Assembly: GCA_017538685.1 (NCBI GenBank) | Contig: JAFYIK010000181.1 | Coordinates: forward strand, 1-8,717 | Source: Bacteroidales bacterium | GTDB taxonomy: Bacteria; Bacteroidota; Bacteroidia; Bacteroidales; UBA932 | DNA length: 8,717 nucleotides | Direction: 5' to 3' | In this document: piece after piece, positions 1-5,081 of the stretch | Layout of the letters: the number at the start of each line of letters is the position of its first letter | Position numbering within the stretch: position 1 is the first letter of the stretch | Notes under the pieces: model-generated | What the model saw: the letters and a program-made list of their open reading frames with translations, nothing else | Told to the model about the DNA's origin: nothing | Databases searched by the model: none | Made by a program: the position numbers and the translations under genes

Positions 1-1
1 C

Positions 2-181
2 ACAACATCTCCGATTTCTTGTCAATTACTTATTATGTTTAAGATCGTTTGTTGGACAGCGAGCTTGGACTTAGTGTTCGAAGCTCCCAAACTTGTCCGC
101 GTGAAGGCGCACAAGCGCCATCTCAAAGACAAGATTGTGCATGTTCGTTCACATTACCGCCGCATACTAGTACGCAGGTAA
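2..181 (+). CDS. Small basic protein or 3' end of a gene entering from the left (unidentified)
   Basis: This frame is open from the left edge to a TAA at 179-181, so it may be the C-terminus of a longer gene. The first ATG is at 35, which would give a 48-residue protein. I do not recognise it. The tail is rich in Lys, Arg and His and contains two imperfect copies of one motif, RVKAHKRHL and HVRSHYRRI (pattern V-[KR]-[AS]-H-x-R), separated by a short acidic and lysine stretch. That suggests a nucleic-acid-binding or structural tail, but this is only inference. No Shine-Dalgarno sequence is visible before ATG 35. In favour of a real gene, an intrinsic terminator follows about 50 bp after the stop. 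Against it, another frame also reads in from the edge and stops at 40-42, so the true end of the upstream gene is uncertain. Confidence 0.35.
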   Translation, partial: TTSPISCQLLIMFKIVCWTASLDLVFEAPKLVRVKAHKRHLKDKIVHVRSHYRRILVRR

Positions 182-193
182 TCCCTGAGCGAT

Positions 194-211
194 AAGTTCC
201 GGGAGGAACTT
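194..211 (+). other. Short perfect hairpin with GNRA-type tetraloop
   Basis: AAGTTCC (194-200) pairs perfectly with GGAACTT (205-211) around a GGGA loop, which fits the GNRA pattern. It lies just after the stop at 181 and before the terminator at 231-259, so it would sit in the 3' untranslated region of the left-hand transcript. A stabilising role is inference. Confidence 0.4.
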
Positions 212-230
212 CTACCCGACCTGAGGCCCC

Positions 231-259
231 GGAGGGAGAGCTGCGGCTCTCCCTTTTTT
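231..259 (+). terminator. Rho-independent terminator of the left-hand transcript
   Basis: GGGAGAGC (234-241) and GCTCTCCC (246-253) form a perfect 8-bp GC-rich stem with a TGCG loop, followed directly by six T residues (254-259). The stem can extend into the flanking A and T bases. It terminates transcription moving rightwards, after the frame ending at 181. The T tract abuts the first base of the twin-hairpin element at 260, so terminator and element are joined without a gap. Confidence 0.85.
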
Positions 260-369
260 GTTCAAGGTGTGATTTTATGTGCGACACCTTGAACACTCAA
301 ATGCCATTCAGATGCCTTCTGTTCATGATTGCGCGTTCAAGGTGTGACGCACAAAAGCAGACCTTGAAC
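260..369 (+). repeat. 110-nt twin-hairpin element, copy 1 (BIME/MITE-like)
   Basis: Two 35-nt palindromic units, 260-294 and 335-369, flank a 40-nt spacer (295-334). The first unit has a perfect 11-bp stem, GTTCAAGGTGT with ACACCTTGAAC, around a 13-nt loop. The second is the same kind of unit in reverse orientation, with GTTCAAGGT pairing with ACCTTGAAC. The outer flanks extend the symmetry: six T residues at 254-259 mirror six A residues at 370-375, giving 15-bp terminal inverted repeats (254-268 with 361-375). Copies with the same 35-40-35 geometry occur at 570-679 and, inverted, at 6922-7031. The pattern resembles enterobacterial BIMEs (paired inverted REP sequences) or a small MITE. No RAYT or other transposase gene lies in the window. 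Confidence 0.85.
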
Positions 370-388
370 AAAAAAGCCCGACACCGGA

Positions 389-430
389 TCGCGCTGCGCA
401 GAACTCGAGTGAACGGCTCTGCTTGCGCGA
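389..430 (+). other. Interrupted GC-rich inverted repeat
   Basis: TCGCGC (389-394) and GCAGA (398-402) pair with TCTGC (418-422) and GCGCGA (425-430), giving 11 base pairs broken by an asymmetric internal loop (TGC against TT), with a 15-nt apical loop. A weaker outer pair, GACACC (380-385) with GGTGTC (446-451), could extend it. No T tract follows, so it is not a typical terminator. It may be a structured RNA element or an eroded relative of the neighbouring palindromes. Confidence 0.4.
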
Positions 431-474
431 TTGTGGCTTTGGTTAGGTGTCCTTCATTGCAGATGTCTGGTAAC

Positions 475-502
475 GGGGCTCGGCATAACCAGGCCTCGCC
501 CC
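475..502 (+). other. Hairpin with symmetric TC/TC internal loop
   Basis: GGGGC (475-479) pairs with GCCCC (498-502), and GGC (482-484) pairs with GCC (493-495), separated by a symmetric 2x2 internal loop of TC on each side, with an 8-nt apical loop. No T tract follows. With the inverted repeat at 389-430, it is the only structure I see between the first two repeat blocks. I find no convincing coding frame in 370-548. Confidence 0.35.
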
Positions 503-549
503 TCGCAGTACCGGTCGCTCGCAGCAACTCGCTCCCTGTCGATTTTTGT

Positions 550-699
550 GGAAGGTGTGCCAGTCAAATGCGGAAGGTGTGTTTTTAAGTGTGACACCTT
601 CCGCAGTCAATGTGCGCCAGACTGTCCTCTGTGATGGTTCGCATGTGGAAGGTGTGCCGCGCAAAATCACACCTTCCGCAAACAGGTGGCACACCTTCC
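550..699 (+). repeat. Nested twin-hairpin block, copy 2, with extra outer arms
   Basis: The core 570-679 has the same geometry as copy 1: a 35-nt unit (570-604), a 40-nt spacer (605-644) and a reversed 35-nt unit (645-679). The first unit has a perfect 11-bp stem, GCGGAAGGTGT with ACACCTTCCGC. The second pairs GTGGAAGGTGTG with CACACCTTCCGC, including one G-T wobble. The block also has outer arms, GGAAGGTGTGCC (550-561) and GGCACACCTTCC (688-699), a perfect 12-bp inverted repeat. Core and arms share exactly the same centre (between 624 and 625), and each arm is 8 nt from its neighbouring unit. The stem ends are GCGG/CCGC rather than the GTTC/GAAC of copy 1, while the inner AAGGTGT is unchanged. 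It ends about 30 bp before the -7 box of the barrel gene. Confidence 0.85.
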
Positions 700-713
700 T
701 CGCAGAAGGCAGA

Positions 714-737
714 TTTGGCAAAATAATTGTAACTTTG
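714..737 (+). promoter_or_regulatory. Bacteroidota-type promoter of the barrel gene, shortened spacer
   Basis: TAACTTTG (730-737) matches the Bacteroidota -7 consensus TAnnTTTG exactly. The ATG follows after only 8 nt, so transcription should start within a few bases of the start codon, giving a leaderless or nearly leaderless mRNA. The only TTTG upstream is at 714-717, 12 nt from the -7 box instead of the usual 19-21. The related promoter of the TPR gene has the same TTTGGC-[AG]-AAA block at the normal 20-nt distance, so about 8 bp may have been lost here. Confidence 0.65.
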
Positions 738-745
738 ACCAGTAA

Positions 746-3628
746 ATGAAAAAACTCATCCTCATACTCGCTACACTCCTCGCCTTTGCCCTCGAGACCG
801 GGGCGCAGGTGATAATTATGAACGACAATATGTTCCAGGCGAGGATGAGCAGGATTAAGGCGGCGGTGGTGGACTCGCTGACAAACGAGCCCGTGAGTTT
901 CGCGTCGGTGTATGTCATACCTTCGAAAGACACTACCATCACCAATTTCACTCTGACCGACGCGAAGGGTGAGGCGAGGCTGGACGACGTGCCATTCGGG
1001 AGCTATGTCTTCCACGTGGAGATGCTGGGCTACAAGCCATTCGTCAAAGAACGTTATTTCCGCGATGCAAGGACGGATATGGGCACGATCAAACTCCAGG
1101 TTGACGAGCAGTTCCTGGAAGCGGCGACAATATCCGACATCGGCAACCCTATCGTAGTAAAAAAGGATACGGTCGAATTCAACGCCTCATCCTTCCGAGT
1201 GGGTGCGAACGCGATGCTCAAGGACTTGCTGAAGCGTATGCCGGGAATGGAGATAACGGAGGACGGCAAGGTCAAGTTCAACGGCGAGGAGATCGACAAG
1301 CTCACCGTGGGCGGCCGGACGTTCTTCTTCGGCGATCAGAGTATGGCGCTGAACAATCTGCCGGCGGCAGTCGTGGACAAAATCCGCGTTATCGACCGCG
1401 AGAGCGAGCAGACTCGCGCTTCCGGCATCCAGGACGGCAACCGCGAAAAAGTGCTGGACGTGGCGCTGAAAAAGGAATACGAAAAAGGCTGGTTCGGCAA
1501 CGTCGGTCTGAAGGGCGGCACGACCGTGGGCTCCCAAACCGACGACGAACTGCGCGACGACCGCGGTCTGCTCTACAGCGGCAATGCCCTGGTTTCGGCC
1601 TACGGCGAAAAGGACCAGGTGACCGTAATTGCGGACGCGCAGAACATAAATGAATCAAACGTCGCGGTAATCATAATCAACGAAGACGGCGAGCGCTCAC
1701 GTTCGGACCGCGGGCTTTCAACCGCCGCCCAGATTGGCGTGAATGCAAACACTTCGCGCATCAAAGATGTGGAGACGACGGTCGGCGTAACATATAAACT
1801 CACGGACACCGATTCCGGAACGAGGTCGAACAGGACCACTTACCAGGACGACGGAAACCTGGCTTCCAGCTCGGAGGACGCCGGAAAATCCTATTCCGAC
1901 GGCTTGTCCGCCAACCTTGAATTCAAGAAAGAAACGGGCAAGGTCTGGTTCCATATCCGTCCGGATTTCCGCTTCACCAGGTCGGATTCCCGGCAGGCGA
2001 GCTCGACCGAGACCCTGCGGGAAGGGGTTTTCGTGAACAGCTCGGACAACACCGCTCAGGCGCACACTGAGAACAAGACGGCCAATTTCAACGCGGACGT
2101 GACTTTCCGCGAGTTGGGAGGCAAAAGCAAGCGTTCCTTGCAAATGGGCGTTGGCACCTACTACACCGACAACGACGGGACAAGTTCCGAAACTACGGAT
2201 CTGACCACCGCCGCCGGGAAGAAATCCCGTGCAATGACCTACGACTCCGACGGCTTGTCGTACGGCCTCAACGGTCGCATTCAGTACACCGAGCCGCTCA
2301 GTGAAAAGTTGACGCTGTCTTCAACTGCGGAATACAGCTGGTCCCGGCGCAATAATGCCAGGGATGCATTCGATGCCGCGGGCAGGAACGACTACTACTC
2401 GTCTATAAGCAACTCGAACTATCTGGATCAAAGATACGACCTGACGGCCCAATACCAGTACAACGAATACGGCTGGCTTACCCTGGGCGGCAGCGTCACC
2501 GGCAATCTCAACGAAACTTTCTCCAAGAGCTACGGCATCGAAGAGACGACCGGAAAAGATGAGTGGAACTGGTATCTTGCGCCGAACCTCCGTTTCCAGT
2601 ACAATAAGGGCTACGACAGGATTATGATAAGGGCTTCCGGCTACACAATGCGGCCCGGAAACGCCAGGATGCTCCCCGTGTTGAATATCAGCAACCCGTC
2701 CCGTCTAAGCCTGGGCAACGTCTATCTTAAGCCCTATTCGACGACCTCTTTTAGCGGGTACTGGACCAGGAACGACAGGGAGAAGTTCCGCACCTTTATG
2801 GTCTATCTTTACGGCCAGTTGAACACCAACTCTATCAGCTCTGCGCTATGGTACGATGCGGACGGTATCTTGTATTCCATCCCGGTGAACTCGAAGAAGC
2901 CCGGTTTTACGGGCAGCCTGTCTGCCGACTACACCACACCGCTCGACGACAGCAAGATCTGGTCGCTGACCGTCGACGCTGCTTTTCAGTATTCGTCCTC
3001 CGTCAGTTATCAGGCGGGCACGACACTTCCCGGGCTGGACAAAGACACATTCGATTACTCTACCTTTATGTCGGGATTCTGGGGTAATTCCGCCGGCGAC
3101 CGCTTCTACGGCGGACTGAGCGGGTTCAGCGAAAGCCGGACGCAATCGTTCACTCCCTCGGCGGAGGCCTACATAAAATACAACCGGGAGCGCTACTTCG
3201 TGATGGCGGGAGCCTGGACTGTGGGGCGCATATCCCGTTACTCGCTGGACCCGAGCGTGAATATGGCCATTCTAGACACTGGCCTGATGACCGAAGCGTC
3301 CTACACCACCCAGCACGAGTTCGAGATCAACAGCAGCCTGTCTTATGTGTTCTACCGCGGTTACGCTGAAGGCTACGGCCAGCCGGAGTGGAAATGGAGC
3401 GCTGAAATCTCCAAGAATGTCGGCGCTTTCAACCTTAGCCTCACACTTCACGACATCCTGAACCAGACGCGCAGCCTGACGCACACCGTCACGGCCAACT
3501 ACGAAGAGGATTCCTATCGCCTCATTATGGGCCGCTATATCCTGTTCGGCGTGAAGTGGAACTTCGGTAAAATGAATGCCGCCCACAGCCAGAGGGCTCA
3601 GCGGGCGGCAAGGAATATGTTGTTCTAA
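746..3628 (+). CDS. Outer-membrane beta-barrel protein, TonB-dependent-receptor-like, with N-terminal carboxypeptidase-regulatory-like domain
   Basis: A 960-residue protein predicted to sit in the outer membrane. Residues 1-20 form a signal peptide (charged MKK, hydrophobic core, cleavage near GA-Q). Residues about 37-105 look like a carboxypeptidase-regulatory-like beta-sandwich, with the pattern VVDSLTNEPVSFASVYV then TLTDAKGEARLDDVPFGSY. Residues about 137-245 resemble a receptor plug, with the signature LLKRMPGMEI (161-170) and a [FV]NG-type stretch typical of this family. The rest is rich in alternating aromatic and polar residues and ends with a final strand, FGVKWNFG, so it fits the OMP_b-brl_3 type of barrel. 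A short basic tail ending in Phe follows that strand. I see no clear TonB box and no SusD partner gene, so the substrate cannot be stated and classical import is not certain. The start is fixed by the signal peptide and the -7 box 8 nt upstream. The 3' end lies 4 bp from the convergent TPR gene. Confidence 0.9.
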   Translation: MKKLILILATLLAFALETGAQVIIMNDNMFQARMSRIKAAVVDSLTNEPVSFASVYVIPSKDTTITNFTLTDAKGEARLDDVPFGSYVFHVEMLGYKPFVKERYFRDARTDMGTIKLQVDEQFLEAATISDIGNPIVVKKDTVEFNASSFRVGANAMLKDLLKRMPGMEITEDGKVKFNGEEIDKLTVGGRTFFFGDQSMALNNLPAAVVDKIRVIDRESEQTRASGIQDGNREKVLDVALKKEYEKGWFGNVGLKGGTTVGSQTDDELRDDRGLLYSGNALVSAYGEKDQVTVIADAQNINESNVAVIIINEDGERSRSDRGLSTAAQIGVNANTSRIKDVETTVGVTYKLTDTDSGTRSNRTTYQDDGNLASSSEDAGKSYSDGLSANLEFKKETGKVWFHIRPDFRFTRSDSRQASSTETLREGVFVNSSDNTAQAHTENKTANFNADVTFRELGGKSKRSLQMGVGTYYTDNDGTSSETTDLTTAAGKKSRAMTYDSDGLSYGLNGRIQYTEPLSEKLTLSSTAEYSWSRRNNARDAFDAAGRNDYYSSISNSNYLDQRYDLTAQYQYNEYGWLTLGGSVTGNLNETFSKSYGIEETTGKDEWNWYLAPNLRFQYNKGYDRIMIRASGYTMRPGNARMLPVLNISNPSRLSLGNVYLKPYSTTSFSGYWTRNDREKFRTFMVYLYGQLNTNSISSALWYDADGILYSIPVNSKKPGFTGSLSADYTTPLDDSKIWSLTVDAAFQYSSSVSYQAGTTLPGLDKDTFDYSTFMSGFWGNSAGDRFYGGLSGFSESRTQSFTPSAEAYIKYNRERYFVMAGAWTVGRISRYSLDPSVNMAILDTGLMTEASYTTQHEFEINSSLSYVFYRGYAEGYGQPEWKWSAEISKNVGAFNLSLTLHDILNQTRSLTHTVTANYEEDSYRLIMGRYILFGVKWNFGKMNAAHSQRAQRAARNMLF

Positions 3629-3632
3629 ACGC

Positions 3633-4850
3633 CTATCGCTCCTGCATAAACAATTCCGCTTTCAAGAATTCCACGCTCTTGGAGACGAACTCATAGCCCT
3701 GCGAACCGGGAGTCGCCACCTTCAGGTATTTTTCGTACCACTGGAGGGCCTGCTTGTAGTCCTTCTTCATCTCGTAGCAATAAGCAATGGTGGAAAGGGC
3801 CGATATGAACTTGGGGTTGTAGCGATAGGCTTCTTGGTAGTGCTCGATGGCTTTGTCCCACGAGTCTTGCCGACGGTAGTATCCGAGGCCATATTGCTGC
3901 TGGATGCGCGAGAGTTGGGCCGGATCCGGCTGCAACATCTCCCAAGCTTTGTCCAGCCAGGGCTTGATCTCAGTTTCGAACGGACGATAGGATTCAGATT
4001 TATATTCCATCTTCACCGCAGCGATTGAGTACGCCAGATTCGCGTCGCTCGAGTCAATCTGCCAGGCTTTGAGGAGTTCCTGCTCCGCCCTGTAGGTCAC
4101 CTGGGTATGCCAATATGTCTGCCCCAGATAATAATGAATCGCATAGGAATCGTTGCCAATGTCCTCCTGGCGCTGGAACACATCTTCGGCGCGCTCGTAA
4201 TCTCCCTTTCGGTAGAGCGCCAGCCCCTTGAGCGGCGCGATGGTGGTATTCTCCGGATCCTCGGCGAGGAAGGGCCCGCAGATCCCGATCGCTCCGTCAT
4301 AGTCCTTGCTGTCTATGAGTATCCCCATTGCCTTGGACAGGACCGACTCGTTCATAGGCTTCAGTTCCAGGTGTTTCCGATAATAAGTTAGCGCAGAGTC
4401 CGGCTGATCCATCTGCTTGAACGCATCGCCTATGTAACTCACAACTGCCGGTATAGTGTCTAACTGCAGCGCCGCCTTGCCTGCCTGAATGCTCTGCGGG
4501 TATGCCTTCAGTCTGTAATAGGCCTGCATCAGCCTTACCTTATAGAGAATGTTGCCCGGCGCGAGAGTCGAGAGCAGGAAATACGTCCCCGCTGCATCCT
4601 CATACGCCCCGCTTTGCAGATGGCAGTCCGCCAATTCGGCAAGGATCTGCTCATCCATTATCCCTGGCTGAACCTCGGCAGAAAGAATCTCTATCGCCTC
4701 GTCCGTGCGGAATATGCTTTTCAGGTACCGTGCCCTGGTGAGCACGGAATCCCGCTGAGCCGTTTGCTGAGTTGCCACCTGCGCCGTTTGCGCCCGCGTG
4801 TTCAGCGCGCAGGCGAAAAGTGCCGCGAGTATGAGGAGGAGTTGCTTCAT
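3633..4850 (-). CDS. Exported tetratricopeptide-repeat (TPR) protein
   Basis: A 405-residue protein with a signal peptide (residues 1-20, cleavage near RA-Q) followed by repeated helix-turn-helix units. The clearest TPRs are at about 135-168, 204-230, 235-268, 316-347 (with the typical GLGYYRRQDSWDKAIEHYQE pattern) and 350-383. TPR arrays act as protein-protein scaffolds. A periplasmic partner role is inferred, and no enzymatic motif is visible. The reading frame is open 13 codons further upstream, but a start there would overlap the promoter and put the signal peptide inside the protein, so the ATG at 4850 is chosen. Its signal peptide matches that of the barrel gene at about 14 of 21 positions, and the promoters match too. 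The stop is 4 bp from the barrel gene's stop, in convergent orientation. Residues 280-312 are less TPR-like and may be a linker or a degenerate repeat. Confidence 0.85.
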   Translation of the reverse strand: MKQLLLILAALFACALNTRAQTAQVATQQTAQRDSVLTRARYLKSIFRTDEAIEILSAEVQPGIMDEQILAELADCHLQSGAYEDAAGTYFLLSTLAPGNILYKVRLMQAYYRLKAYPQSIQAGKAALQLDTIPAVVSYIGDAFKQMDQPDSALTYYRKHLELKPMNESVLSKAMGILIDSKDYDGAIGICGPFLAEDPENTTIAPLKGLALYRKGDYERAEDVFQRQEDIGNDSYAIHYYLGQTYWHTQVTYRAEQELLKAWQIDSSDANLAYSIAAVKMEYKSESYRPFETEIKPWLDKAWEMLQPDPAQLSRIQQQYGLGYYRRQDSWDKAIEHYQEAYRYNPKFISALSTIAYCYEMKKDYKQALQWYEKYLKVATPGSQGYEFVSKSVEFLKAELFMQER

Positions 4851-4858
4851 TTGCTGGT

Positions 4859-4890
4859 CAAAGATATGCTTTTCTTGGTTTTTCGCCAAA
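4859..4890 (-). promoter_or_regulatory. Bacteroidota-type promoter of the TPR gene
   Basis: Read on the - strand, TTTG (4890-4887) is followed after exactly 20 nt by TATCTTTG (4866-4859), a full match to the Bacteroidota promoter TTTG-N(19-21)-TAnnTTTG. Only 8 nt separate the -7 box from the ATG at 4850, too few for an upstream ribosome-binding site. The transcript should be leaderless or have a leader of a few bases. Confidence 0.75.
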
Positions 4891-4906
4891 AAGCCGCAGG
4901 AGCACC

Positions 4907-4939
4907 CCAGACAGAACTCCTTCTCGTGATCCTGTCTGG
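4907..4939. other. Hairpin upstream of the TPR promoter
   Basis: CCAGACAG (4907-4914) pairs perfectly with CTGTCTGG (4932-4939) around a 17-nt loop. It lies between the stop of the TonB-domain gene (5082) and the TPR promoter (4859-4890). On the - strand it lacks a T tract, so intrinsic termination of the upstream gene is not well supported. It could be an operator-like palindrome or an mRNA 3' structure. Confidence 0.35.
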
Positions 4940-5081
4940 CAGATTTAGCGTAAGGTAGTCTCTGATACTATGAAGATGTGTCTAAAAATAGAGTGTTTCA
5001 TTTTTCATATCCACCAGATAGTCAGATTATTGCTAAACGCGCTCTTTATCCAGGATTAGAAGACGCAGGAATGATTGCGAC

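Noticed and set aside
1..42. Frame 1 tail ending in TAA at 40-42 as the true end of a left-hand gene
   Set aside because: Only 13 residues are visible, so it cannot be judged; it is mentioned as an alternative to the frame ending at 181.
370..545. tRNA or other classical RNA gene
   Set aside because: The hairpins do not form a cloverleaf and lack a T-loop consensus or acceptor stem.
277..634. Open frames of 67-103 codons on + across the repeat region
   Set aside because: They run through palindromic repeats and structured spacer, have no ribosome-binding site or promoter, and their residue composition (many Cys, Arg, Ser) is not protein-like.
260..700. CRISPR array
   Set aside because: The repeated units are palindromes in alternating orientation with related 40-nt spacers and only six units at two loci; there are no direct repeats with unrelated spacers and no cas genes.
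443..1015. 190-codon frame on the - strand overlapping the start of the barrel gene
   Set aside because: It is antisense to a secure gene and to the repeats, with a composition expected of a shadow frame.
4851..4889. Upstream start of the TPR gene at 4889
   Set aside because: It would place the promoter inside the coding region and bury the signal peptide.
4981..5010. AT-rich stem (AAAAAT with ATTTTT) as a terminator of the TonB-domain gene
   Set aside because: The stem has only A-T pairs and too large a loop to be stable.
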